Assembly (NCBI GenBank): GCA_038501625.1
Contig: JAZAYU010000126.1
Coordinates: 1,664,075-1,728,074, forward strand
Direction of reading: 5' to 3'
DNA from: Corbicula japonica
Taxonomy: Eukaryota > Mollusca > Bivalvia > Venerida > Cyrenidae
Length of the DNA: 64,000 nt
The notes below the pieces were generated by a model, which was not told where the DNA came from, did no database searches, and saw nothing but the letters and a program-made list of their open reading frames with translations. Position numbers and translations under genes: made by a program. Shown piece by piece: positions 1 to 13,100 of this stretch; the first letter of the stretch is position 1; each line of letters opens with the position of its first letter.

Positions 1-1
1 G

Positions 2-187
2 CATGTCTTGGACGAGGTAGACCGGTGAGTTCGTCAACGCGTACCTTATGTTGATCTTGCCCATCTGGCCGACGTCATCAATTGCTGGGATAGCATTAGC
101 CAGCGATACCTCCATAACTATGCGAAGTCGATGAAGACCCGATGTTTAGCCGTCATTCAAGCGGAAGGTGGTCACACTCGCTATTAA
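2..187 (+). pseudogene. Tc1/mariner-like transposase, C-terminal remnant
   Basis: Frame 2 reads about 60 residues that match the C-terminal end of Tc1-type transposases as remembered: an H-x-L-D-E-V-D-R start, a W-D-S-I-S-Q-R-Y block, and the typical closing G-G-H-T-R-Y followed by TAA at 185-187. An in-frame TGA after the D-R pair (26-28) breaks it. The rest of the transposase lies beyond the left edge or is gone. A retroelement tail begins within about 40 bp downstream. It is a dead element, lying in or upstream of the intron before the first visible VWDE-like exon. Confidence 0.72.
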
Positions 188-223
188 AACTGTCTGCTTA
201 AATGTTGATGTTTTTTGTGAAAA

Positions 224-697
224 TGAATTTCGGAACCTTTTTATCCCTGTCATCGTGTTCTTGCTGATTTTACTTCGGGTGCTCTGGTCTCTGTAAGATC
301 ATTGAGTACCCGCCCTTTGGCTTAGCAATGCTATTAAATTCTTATGTTTATATGTTTGTATGCTTTTGCATGCAACATTGTTGAGCTGATGGGTGGGTTG
401 GAGTTATTTCACCAAGACAATTTGTACTTGTTTTGTGATACGAGAACCTGTTGGGGCAAGTGTGAGGTTGGTGCACCCCAGACCTGGTTTAAACCCCCAG
501 TGGCAATTTGTTTTGCCACTGACCGTTCCAAGGCGGTAACCCCTCCGGTTCTCACTTCCGTTATTTGTTTGTGGCGTCCATTTTGAAACTGATTTTTGTA
601 ATACCATGCTCTCTTTTCCTCTCTACTTTTTGGCTGTGTGGGGAGGCTGTGTATGCTGGATGTGGCCATTCCTGATATGCATATTTCATTTTTTTAT
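224..697 (+). mobile_element. Retroelement 3' tail, family A, copy 1
   Basis: This 5'-truncated copy has the same 3' end as the longer copy at 12363-13470. Shared marks are the block around CCCTGTCATCGTGTTCTTGC, the TTGCCACTGACCGTTCC box, GGCGGTAACCCCTC, GTGTGGGGAGGCTGTGT, and the terminal CCTGATATGCATATTTCA followed by a T run. It is noncoding. Long antisense reading frames through it are a property of the repeat. Confidence 0.85.
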
Positions 698-969
698 TGA
701 TTTGCAGCTAATTTTCTAAATGAAATCATTATGTTTAAAAAAAATAATTTTACTGATGTGTGTGTCTTATATTCATTATTCTTCATCCCAATTTTTTTTA
801 GAATAGCTTACAAAAAGACTTAGAAAGTCCACTTATATTAGATGGCGGTTTAGAAATTTGGGCTAGTATATAATAAGATGTTTTGAGTACACAGGGTTAA
901 GTTGATGTGGAACCATTCAATAAATGTGATCAGGAACGCATCACAACTAAAATGTATTTGATATTTTAG

Positions 970-1125
970 ATCCAGCTCGAAACAGAATACTGTAAGGGAG
1001 GTCGAGTTTGTATGTGTGGCATAACATACAGAAACGGTATCGAGATTTACACGATAAACTACTGTTCTGGAGTAAAGAGACAATCACAAGTATACGGAGT
1101 GAAGAAAGCGTATAACCCAAATTAT
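970..1125 (+). CDS. VWDE-like exon 1 in window: VWD1 core
   Basis: An acceptor (ATTTTAG) precedes I-Q-L-E-T-E-Y-C and a GTAAAC donor follows; 52 codons, phase 0. It aligns with the VWD2 exon at 22042-22221: both share (I/V)-Q-(L/V)-E-T, R-V-x-x-C-x-C-G-(I/V)-T, and Y/F-T-I-N-Y/H-C. This marks a duplicated VWD module. Confidence 0.8.
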
Positions 1126-4100
1126 GTAAACATTAACATTAGTTATTTGACTTATTACTTTTAATTGAAACTTTTACGTGAAGTAAATGATAGTTGAGTA
1201 TAGCTTTGATTGGAAATAATACAACAGTTGCAGCATGATTTGATTTTATTTTACTTAATGATCATAATTGTCTATTTCTCATCTTTCAACGGCAGAACAC
1301 CTTAAATATTCTCCAAAACAGTTTAGAATATTGAAATAAAGCCTAACTAGGAAACAAACTTTGGTTGCCGAAAACTTTAAATAAACCTTAAAAACTTTGG
1401 TTTGTAAACGTGGAAAACTGTTTATTCAATATGAAATTTTATACTTCTTCCTCGTGGATCAGTTTTACATAAAAATATTATTTGTTTAATCAGAACTCGA
1501 TTAGTCAAGCTCAAAAGCCGGTTACTGAATCAATATTGCGTTTGACAGCAAACATTTTATTCAAAACGTTAAACACTTGCTGTGAATGTAAATAAAAACG
1601 TAATAGAACGGGAATGGTAATAAAAATAAATAGACCGCCCTCGTTTTACATTTTCCAATAAATATTACCTTAAATTTGTATAAGTCGCTGTCGTACAGGT
1701 TCGATTCTCAATGTGGGCTTCTAATCATTCTTTGTTGAGACCATGGAATTATTTCTACCTGTCCTTGAAAATCATAGCGATTTTAACAGGCGTAGTATTA
1801 GAGTGCTCACACACTAACACTGAATAAAGATAATGCAAAAATACAGTCATGGTAAAATACATATTTTACATGTTTATTACATATACGTGTAAAGAAATTC
1901 TAAGGTTTACTTAAAATGTTCCTCACACGCCCTTAAAAAACTATAAATAGTAAATTCTTTCGTGCATATATAATTAAACTAGACTAAGTGTAAAAATTTA
2001 GGATGAAAATAAAAAAAAAACATGTATTAAAATATTATTCGTATTCTACTTGGTAACACCAAACGTTTATTTTAAATTTGACGGCTATCGGCGACAGAGT
2101 TTATAATTTTGTTCTTCAGTTACCAAATTCAGGTTTTATTAACATAAACGCGGACACATCACTGTTTTAAAGAATATTATCTCAGATTTTCATAATATTA
2201 ATGTTTGAAACCATGTAATCATTTCTACCCGGCCTAGAGAAACACAGCTATTTTAACAGGCATCGTATTAAAGTGCTTACACACTTACACTGAATAAAGA
2301 TAATGCAAAAATACAGTCATGGTAAAATACATATTTTGCATGTTTATTGCATATACGTGTACAGAAATTCTAAAAAAAAATACTTGCATATCAGGAATCG
2401 CCACACTCAAAAAACACAGCCTCCCCACGCAGCAAAAAAGAAGAGAGGAAGAGAAAGAGCGCATGTTTTATATACGTATGTCAAAATAGGACGCCACAAA
2501 CAATTAACGAAGAAGAGAACCTTTGGGAATACCGCCTTGGAACGGTCATTGGCAAAACAAATTGCCACTGGGGGTTTAAACCAGGTTCTAGGGTGCACCA
2601 ACCTCACACTTGCCCCAACAGGTTCTCGCATTACAAAACAAGTACAAATTGTCTTGGTGAGATAACTCCAACCCATCCATCAGCCCAACAATGTTGAATG
2701 CAACAGCATACAAACATATAAACATAAGAATTTAATAGCATTGCAAAGCCAAAGGGTGGGTACTCAATGATCTTACCGAGACCAGAGCTCCTGGAGTAAA
2801 ATCAGCAAGAACACGATGACAGGGATAAAAGAAACAAATCGAGCTTCTAGGTTCTTTTAAGAAAAGACTTCCCCATAAACCTTCATAAACTCTTAAATCC
2901 CTGCCACCGTCGTGCAACCAAAGAGGTAAGCAAAATAATCAACTGTAGATGGGTTAATCACCAGGCCTGCAGAGCTCTGTAAAATATCATGTTGGTAACC
3001 TTTCTTTTTAAATTTACAGATGGTTTTTACGAATAACCGGGAGAAAATAACATCGTCTTTTATCTTTTTAAGTTTATAAATTAAATCTCCATAAAAAAAC
3101 TGGCTGTGAAATACCTTGTTGCAAAAGTGATTTTAAACTGCACCTGTATTTAAAATGTTCCTCACACACCCTTAATAAACTATAAATAGTAAATTCTTCC
3201 GTGCATACATAATTTAACTAGACTAAGTGTAAATATTTAGGATAAAAAAAAACATGTATTAAAACACTATTCGTATTATAATATTAAAGTTTATCTGATT
3301 GTGACAGGACTTCTTAATGATTCCATGCCATTGTATAATGAATAAGCTTAGCTTTTGAGTAACAATATTTAAATATTAAGAAACGTATTTTTAAATAATT
3401 CTTCTTTTATTCTTGCAGAAACAATACCTTAAATTTTATCTTTTAAAGGTCACATTTATTGATGGGACGTCTCTATCTATATATGCGCCTGTAGGATTAA
3501 TAATGAACATTTATGTCGGGCAAAAACAAAGCAATGAGATTAATGCCGAGGGGTTGTGTATCTTCAGCAATGATTCTTATCGACTTCGGGATGGCAGAAT
3601 ACAAAAAACAAACAACGGATTCTTGTCAAGCTGGAGGTAGGAAACGAATTAAATAATATCGCTGCCTTAAAATAGGAGCTTCAATCAAAATATATTATGG
3701 TTCCATATCCGCCCTTGTGCTGGTTATGTCAGAAATGTTCAAAGGTTTGAATGTCCATAATTGCTTCGAATAAACCAATTAGTTTAAAATTTCATTTGTA
3801 TGGCCTAATGTGGATATCGGCTTAAAGAAGAACACATTTTTACTTAGTTAATAGTACTGTCTACTGATAACCCTGTTTCAAAATTTTACACATTCTGCAA
3901 CTAGTTTGTTCATTTTTTAACAGTCCTACTACTTATACATAGGCCATACGATTGATAACATCACTAATTGAACGTGCTTTTCACGGACGCCACACGGCAC
4001 AAAAACGCTATTATGATTGATAAATAGATGGAAGAGAAACTTTGAAATAGATGAAAAGGGAACTTTGATTGCCACACGAAATAAATGAAAATATTGAAGG

Positions 4101-7100
4101 CTCGGTTTGATTGAGTCTGTTCTTTGGCTGATTGAACAATATCAAAGTCTGTATTTGCTGGGATATTGAAACAACCTATCTTAAAACTAGCCGAAATATT
4201 TAAATAAGGAAATATTAGGGATACTATTTAAATTAGTAGTGCGCTCAACGGCTATACTTTTGGATAAACCTGTATCATAACGATGTGTCAGGTGGGATAT
4301 CATCATGATAAACAAGAAATATCTTTAAAAAAAGATAAACGGCGTTGATGGAAAAGATTTATATATACATGTATATAAGAAAGAAAGAAATACAGAGAGG
4401 CAAAGCAGACACAGTTTAGTTATTTTATTTTATTTGTTATAGCTGTTGACGAACCCTCCATGCCTTCTTAGTACGACTTAGAGATTAAGCGACCGAATCA
4501 TGACAACTCATAAATTTATTGAAAGTGTCTTTCAAAAAAAATGTTGAAGCTGTTGCAACAATTTCATACAGTGATAACAAGTCGATTAAAGAAGCAAAAT
4601 ATTCCGTTTCAATAAAATTCCATCGAGTGAGAATTCAAGATGAATAAATGTCCTTGAAATTTAATAAATATAAATAATAACAGCCTGTTACAAGAGCGAA
4701 ATCTATCAACTTTTACGTATATTAATTTTAAAAAGTGTCCGTCTGAGTATTGAACCCGGGGCCTCCGCTTGAGAGGCGAGAGTGTTAGCCACTACACTAT
4801 AATGAACTTATCATTCGAACTTGAAATTAACAATCAGTACCAAAGGAACTAGAAAGGAACCAGTAAGAACTAGGAATATCTACACTTCTCTTTCGTTTTA
4901 CACTGTGTATTGTATGCAAGTGACACCCAAGAATATGCCATATACAGTTGTATTTAAGCCATCAATATTGACTTAACTGGTTACTTAAATCGTAAATATG
5001 TTTTTCTTCCAATACAACTCCCACTAACAACCAATCTAATTAATCTATTTGATTTTTCCGCTGCATAATAATAAAATCCCACTATATACCTCTCCAGCCT
5101 TCTAGATGCCCCTCTGGTGTAAATAGCTACCAATCGAAATAGTTTATTTCATTTTCCCTCTGCATAATAAGAGAATACGTCGAGTATTATTTACAACATT
5201 TCATTGGTCGAAAAACTAGGTCAAAAGTGAGCTTAGACAGCTAACGCCGAAAAATGTACTATATCTAAATCAACATTATCTGTTGTGACTTATTTGTTTT
5301 GTTTGGAAGCCATTGAAAACAGATAAAATTAAGATAAAGGTTGTTTGATGCAAAATATAACACATCGTTGGTAAAGTTTGTTGTATAAATACCTTGATGT
5401 TCGGAAAAAAGATATACAATTATCGCTCTTTCATAGTGTTATGAAACAGATCGTCAATAAGTGGCGCACAAAAGTACAATGAAGGAAGTTATTTGTAAAA
5501 AGATGTACCAAATTAAACAAAAATATAATCCAGTAATAAAAATGACTTTAAATAATCTGGTTAAAATTTGATACGTCAAATTAAATTTAGTTTTATTTAA
5601 ACATTTTTCATTTATAAGAAACATTTCTGATTTGATTGTTAATACAGTTAAGTTACAGGTTAAATTTTAACATTGTATTTGAGTTGGTTAAAACATGATC
5701 CATGTGGTTAATTATGTCGAATAGATTTTCTTAGAAAGTTTAGTAATTTTCAAAATAAATAGGAAGATATCATTACAAACGGTGAAATACCCGTTCAGAA
5801 ATTGCCACTTTCAGAAGACACAGCCTTCAGATTAAACCGAAGAGCAGACAGAATATAGAAAATGGGTTTATAAAATGATCGATTCGATTTAAAAAGGAGA
5901 CACCGCAAACAACTTAGAAAGCAACAAGTCATAAAAGTACGGCTCTGCATTGTTCAGTGGCAATTCATTTTGCTACATAAAATTTAAACCACGACAGGTT
6001 CCTTATACTTTCTTTCTGAACCAGGAAGTAAGTTTTTCCTGAATTTCTTGAATACCCTAACATTATTTTGACGAAACTGGCACTAAACATTGTAGACCAG
6101 CATATACTTATTTCAGGTACGAGTTGCTTTGGTATATTGTCCATGAATTTCAGAGTTTTCGTGCAAACGGTTTTTCTTTTGTTGTAGTATGTGCTTGGTA
6201 ATTAGAACATGAATTAGACTAAATTGAGCTTGCACACATTAACTACCTCGTTAGCTAAATACATTTCTTTACTAAAATCTAGGTGGCAATAAGTATTTCC
6301 CCCAAAATTCATTTTTGAAAATTTAGCCTGTTTTCGCCTTTTGCAATGTTTGCGACCTCTTAAAATCCGGTTTAAAGCCCCATTTGGCATTGGCATTAAC
6401 TACTGACAGTTTTAAGGTGGTAACCCATCGGGTTCTCATTTTTGTCAATTCGTTGTGGTGTCTGTTTTCAAGCTGATCATTTCAGATACCACGCTTTTCC
6501 TCCCGGCTGTATGGGGAGGCTTTCTCTTCTGAATATGACAGTTCTTTTCCACTTTAGTGTTGGAAAATGGTCTCGATTTGTGTGCATCCATGTTTGAATT
6601 TCAGTGTTGTTGCTTACTTTTTTTTTTGCTTTGTGTATCTTTGGTTTTCCTATTCAGGGTTTCAATGAATGAGAGTCTGTTAAACCCGGAAACTCACAAA
6701 ACCTTTTCTTGGACTGACACATACAGTCGGTGTTATTGTTCTGAAAATACGACGGGAAGGGAAGTAACACAGCACTACAATTACACATATCCTGGGAATA
6801 GATTGGTGAACTATACGTTCATCGGCGAAACAGCAAATGTCTTTCTTCATCATTTCAAGTGTTCGTCGGATAACCTCTGTCACACGAATCACCTCGGAGA
6901 AGGTAAAAATGCAGAAATAAAATATAAGCACAATAGGCTTCTCTTCTATTTTACGAAAAGAACGCATTTACAAAGGTCTAATTCGACCTTAAATATTCAA
7001 AAGTATTGTCTATTGCCTATTGTGTAACCCAAACAAAATACTTTATATTGAATGTCAACAGTACACCCCTTTACGTATATAAAGGCATAAATAAACAAGT

Positions 7101-10100
7101 AATAACAACTGATTACATAATTGGGACATTGTTGAAACCTAAAATAAAGCTCTTGTTTTTGGTTGGACAATACGCCACTAGACTTTGCCAAATATAATGA
7201 ATATATTAGAAAGAAAATCTGAATGTTGTATATTTTTAAGATAAAAGAGGTTTATAGTGTGAGCCCGTTTCTAGACCCAAACATGGTCTGACTCCTTTAT
7301 ATAGCATATATCGATAAAAAACAAAATAGTATAAGATGATATGCTGGCAATTTGCCAACTTCAGCACATTTTTTATTCGAAAACGCATTTACCTAATTTT
7401 AGTTGTGAAGTTCTTTTTAACTTGTGATCTGTGAAAGGAAATAACAACAAACTAGAGTGATGTTAACAATTAATTCAAAATATTTGTATGCCACATTTGC
7501 GATTTCGTGAATCGAAACCTTCGGATACATAAGCTTAGCATAATAATATGAAATAAAATGTCAACAGTTACTACGCACCCATTTTGCGGCAAAGAAAACG
7601 CTCATACATAGTCATTTCCAATCATCTTTCGAGATATTGCGTATTACGTTACTTGATCAATTACTTAGTCCAAATCTGTTTTAAACATCACTTCTAACTT
7701 TAGAAAAGTAACACAGAATATAGCGCTGATGTTGCCTTATTAATCTTTCATTGTTGCACTGATCACATTGTAACGTTCTTAAAAGAAGCCGGTATGTTTT
7801 AGTATATAGTGTGCTCAACAAACTATAAAACAGGAGTATCTGTACCTCAAATTTAATTTTAAAAATGTAGCTGCAAATTATAACTGCAACTGCAACAGTG
7901 TAGTTTTCTTTAGAGCTTTAAGGAGACATGATACGTTTTAAGAATTTTTCTTATATTCTTGTAATCGTGGTTTCGCTGATTCGACTGTATGTGTTCTGGT
8001 CTAAGTAAGCTATATAATCTTAGTAAGCTTATAAGTTAACCGCCTTCTTTGCTTGAAAGTGCATTAAGCATTAATGTTAAATATGTCTTCGTGCTTTTGC
8101 ACGCAACGTTTGGATCAGATGGATTTGTCACTAAGACAACTTTTACTCACTTAATATTGTGAGAAAAACAATTATTCACTAATTCCATTGCAACTACGCC
8201 ATTACATAACACAAAACTTAATAGCAAATAGGCTGTTGTATTTGACAGCAATCATACATGCCAAGTCTCATGCCGTGAGGTAAAAACTCACGGAATTTCA
8301 CCCACCCTCACGGTCTAACGGATAAAAACAAAAAAACTCACGTATTTTTGTTAATTTCTCTTTAAAACAATTTCATCTGCAGTGCACATTTCAATGTCTC
8401 CAAAAAGTCCGAGGATCGCCGAAATGAAAGCGCTTGATTGACAGTGATTATTGGAAATTATGACATTTTGTTTATTTCATCTGCTGCAATTACCCTGGGG
8501 CAATGGATTAAGATCCTATGTTAGATAAGGTGTTATTCAATTATCTTTTCTTATTAATTGATATGTTTACTCAAACATCTTTATGTCTCAGATGGGGTAC
8601 AATTTCAATGCAAGTGTTACAGTTTTCGGCTACGGATGGGTAAACGTCTAAGGGCATTACTTAAAGGTGTTAATTGTGAAGGGTCTGGTTTTAATTGGCA
8701 TGTTGAAGCATTAATCTAAGGTGAATAAAAACAAGATTTGTCAAATTTTTGGGCCCTTCTTTCCCCTTTATGTAAAGCTACAAGAATAATTTTTATGCAA
8801 CTCTAGACTCATAATTGCCAAGTCAGTAATTGCATTTAGTGGATAACGAATGGCTTGCATAGTTTAAACTTTCAGTGGACATTTTTAAAATAAATGTGGC
8901 ATAAAGATTTTAGTCACAAATATTTTATTTGATTTAAAAAATGTGTTTAATTGTCTTGTTACTTCATTAAAGTAATGTAACTGACTGTTGACTTCACTTT
9001 TTATAAAAAAAGGTAAAGGTATACAAATGTATAAGAACATTTAAAATATACCATGTTTGGACACGCTTTAGAAAATCTCACTTATTTTTGCTCAAATCTC
9101 ACTTAAAAATGACACCAGACTCACTTAATTTTTTTTCGATACCTGACAGCAATTCAATTTACAAAATAAATTCAGTTTAAACTGTAATACAATATCGGCA
9201 TCGTCAAAGTATTCTTTAACACATCTTAACGCTTATTATGTCGTATGTGTCTTCACCAGTCAATAGTCTTGATTGGCACGATGGCACCGTACACGCTTAC
9301 CGGATGATTTTAGGCGAAAAACAATACATTGGCATCCCGGATAAATATCCCTCGGTTTCCGATCTGCGGTGTGAATATACGTCAGACCCAAAATATACTA
9401 TGTTGAATAGATAACAAGATCATATTTTAAATTCCTGAGATTATAAAACGTATTAAAACCAGTAATTCTTAAACATAACAGCTAAACTGACGTCAAATAC
9501 ATTCATAACAAAAAAGCTGGGCGGTCGGGTGGGAATCATACATAATATCTTTGCTGTCAATAACTCAGTGATAAAAAAAACAAAAAATCGAAAAACAATA
9601 CATCTTAGCACGACATCTAAATATACTGGCTTCATCTCCCTATAGACTAGACACAATCCAAGCGTAACAATGTCAAGTTGACCGTTATTTTTTTCAAATT
9701 GTTTGAAGTTTTTTAAATTGTTTGTTTATATTAGAAACCATTAGGTCAAGTGTGAAATTGATGCACACTTAAACCTAGGTTTGCCACTAATCGTTCGAAG
9801 GCGGTAATCTCTCGTGTTTTTCTTAATTATGTGTGTTATCTTTTTGAAATTGTATATAGCCACTTCAACATCATCCTACATGATGAAGACTTATTCATCT
9901 AATGAATCTTTATTACTGACTGTACGCAGTGTGGCGTATTTCTAAAAGAAGAGTGGCACTAAAGCCCTCACATTTTTTTTGGAATGTAAAACACTTTTTG
10001 ACGTCGACATTAAACACGTTTTGCCACGATTTACTTCGAAAAAAAACCACAAAGATTGTAGTTATTCGTTTTTTTCGTTTCAAAATAAATGTAGCTTTCT

Positions 10101-13100
10101 CCAATTGTGAGGAATTCGCATCTTGTCAAACTTAAATACAGATTTACAAGTCCATCTTACATATTCAACTTGCAAGAAAGAAGTGCAACAGTAGACGTTA
10201 TGTTCTTAGAAATACTGTGTACATGTAGAATGAATAACTATTTGATCATTTTGTCAAGCAAAATCAAAACCGACGAAGTGATGAGTTCGAATTCAAATGC
10301 CTAGGGAAAAGACATTGTGTATTTTATGTAGAATAAATAACTATTTGATCATTTTGTCAAACAAAATCAAAACCGACGAAGTGGTGAGTTAGGGAAAAAT
10401 ACATTGTGTCGAACCTTTTATGGTACCTGTTAGCTTTTCTCCAAAGTTCCAATGTAAATTTTGACTTAAAAAGTATTATTAATCAAGTTCTTGGTAATTG
10501 TGTTGCCTTAACACAAACTAGATGTTTAAAACTGTGATACTAATTTCATAAATTAATGATGCTTTTTTAATTCAATAAAAAGTCTTAAGTTTCTTATTTT
10601 AACAATTAAAAAGAATTACCTTTGACAATATCATACAAGTCGTTCATATTATGCTGAAGTTAAATAAATTTTAATAAATAAATAATAAAAATGAGCATAT
10701 TTACTTACTTCAAGTAATTAAAGTATTTATCATTGATTAAATACATTGTTTCCTTTGACAAATGTGTTCCTGAAAATGTTTGTGTTTTATTTCTAGAATG
10801 GCCGGAGAGTTTAATGCCATCCTATGTACTAGATAGTGTAACTGCAAGAATGACAATACAATACAAAGGAACTGTGCCTTTACTCCATTTATTTTGCTAT
10901 TTTGATCAACGCTATGGATTTCGCTACAAAATCATTTGGTATGATCAAATAAGAAATATCTCGAATTTAGTTGAATAAATAAAAGACATTCGTTTGAATT
11001 TACAAATTTAATTTGATCATAATAAATTGATGAACTATTCAGTTAAATGTTACAAATGTAAGTATGTTTTACACTATAGAACGGTTTATTATTTCAAGAA
11101 GAAAGTCTGATATAGGAATCATTTTCCGTAACAAGATGTGTTTGAGACATAAAAAATGAATATGAATACAATATAATCCTGTGTTTACTTCATGTCTTTC
11201 CAATACCAGTTACTAGGAATATAATTACTTCACATGCTTTCGAGACTCTTAACATTTACACGAGCCTCTAATTTATATATTTTCGTTTACATAAAAAGGT
11301 ATCTATGCCAAAACAGTGAACTAAAAATAAAATTGAATTAAAATACGTTTTTTACGCACAAGGCATACGTCTCCAATGAACAAATATATTGGGGTAACTG
11401 GAAAATAAAGGACGACCAAAACAGAAAACAAAAAAAAAACATTAGAAGAGGGTAGATGAAAATAAACCCGTCGCAAGACTGCAAAACATCTGATAAACTA
11501 AAAATTAGGAAGCAAATGATGAGAGTGATTTCTTAGAAACCACCTACATGTATGAACAATTTGTTTACAAACACTATCACACATTCGTTCGAGTGTCATT
11601 ATGAAACGTAAACGCAAAGTTACAAACTTTTACATCGCGATAGAGTACAAGTCGCGCCTTGTAGACAAAACAGTAGGCAAACATGAAAAAAATTTAAAAC
11701 AATTAAGAATATGAGTACATGTATAACTATTTTCTTATTGTTTGAGACAAAAATATGCAATTTTACAGCATTCATTCTATTTCATTCTATTTTTATTTTT
11801 CAAAAAAACATTACATGCTACTGTTTGAATTTGTGTTTCTTGAAACAGTTTACATTGAGTGTTTATCTTTTCAGGAAACTCGACGGAGATTTTATTTTTC
11901 AGTCTGAAGTCATGACTTCTAAAGAAACTGAACAATTTTACATTACCAATGATGACTTTAAGTCGGAAAAGTTTCTTCTGGAAGCCGAGGTTTCAAGTTG
12001 ACTTGTGTCATATCATACATTAAAAAAACAACTCCTGGAGAAATTAATTACACAATTTACAATCTTTGTTTGGAAGTTTGCTTCTCTCTTAATTTATCAA
12101 CACAGTTGCTCAGTTATAATTGAATTAAAACTATCGGAAATACAGAAGACGAATTATGGCAATTATTCTACATAAACATTGCTGAACTAACAGAAACATA
12201 TTTTACATAACTTCAGTTCTCCTGTGGTGTCAGTGTACATGACGATTCGGGTGCCCTGCTTCTCGATACTGTTTACAGTGAAGAAATAGCAGCTATAGAG
12301 GTACCCATTACTTTTTAATCATCTGGTTTAAATATGTAGCCGGTATCTACGTTTTAACAAAGTACAAACTTAACAAAGCGAACACTTCAGAAAAGCAAGC
12401 AAACTTTTTCGATCTAAATCTGTCCATTGAAAATGGTTATGTCACTAATAAAATTTATGATAAAAGAGATGATTTTAATTTTAATATAGTAAATTTTCCG
12501 TTTTTAGAATGCGATGTTCCCCGTGCAACATCTTATGGGGTTTATATCTCACAGCTTGTTCGCTTTTCAAGAGCTTGCAACAATGTTAATGATTTCAATG
12601 AACGTAATCTTTGCATTACAGAAAAACTTTTAAAACAAGGTTATCGGTATCACAAATTAAGGAAAACCTTTTGCAAGTTTTATCGCCGATACCCAGATTT
12701 AATTCATAAATACAAATGCAGTTTAAAATCACTTTTGCAACAAGGTATTTCACAGCCAGTTTTTTTTATCGACATTTAATTTATAAACTTAAAAAGATAA
12801 AAGGCAGTGTTAATTTCTCCCGGTTATTCTTAAAAACCATCTGTAAATTTAAAAAGAAAGGTTACCAACATGATATTTTACAGCGCGCTGCAGGCCTGGT
12901 GATTAACCCTTCTACAGTTGATCATTATGCTTACCTCTTTGGTTGCACGACGGTGGCAGGGATTTAAGAGTTTATGAAGGTTAATGGGGAAATCTTTTCT
13001 TAAAAGAACCTAGAAGCTCGATTTGTTTCTTTTATCCATGTCATCGTGTTCTTGCTGATTTTACTCCAGGAGCTCTGGTATCGGTAAGATCATTGAGTAC

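Noticed and set aside
4736..4806. Functional tRNA-Glu gene
   Set aside because: A and B boxes and a CTC loop are present, but the acceptor stem does not pair and the segment is part of a dispersed ~1-kb repeat present three times.
12716..12967. Independent small gene starting at an internal start codon
   Set aside because: It is the shifted continuation of the RT fragment, not a separate gene.
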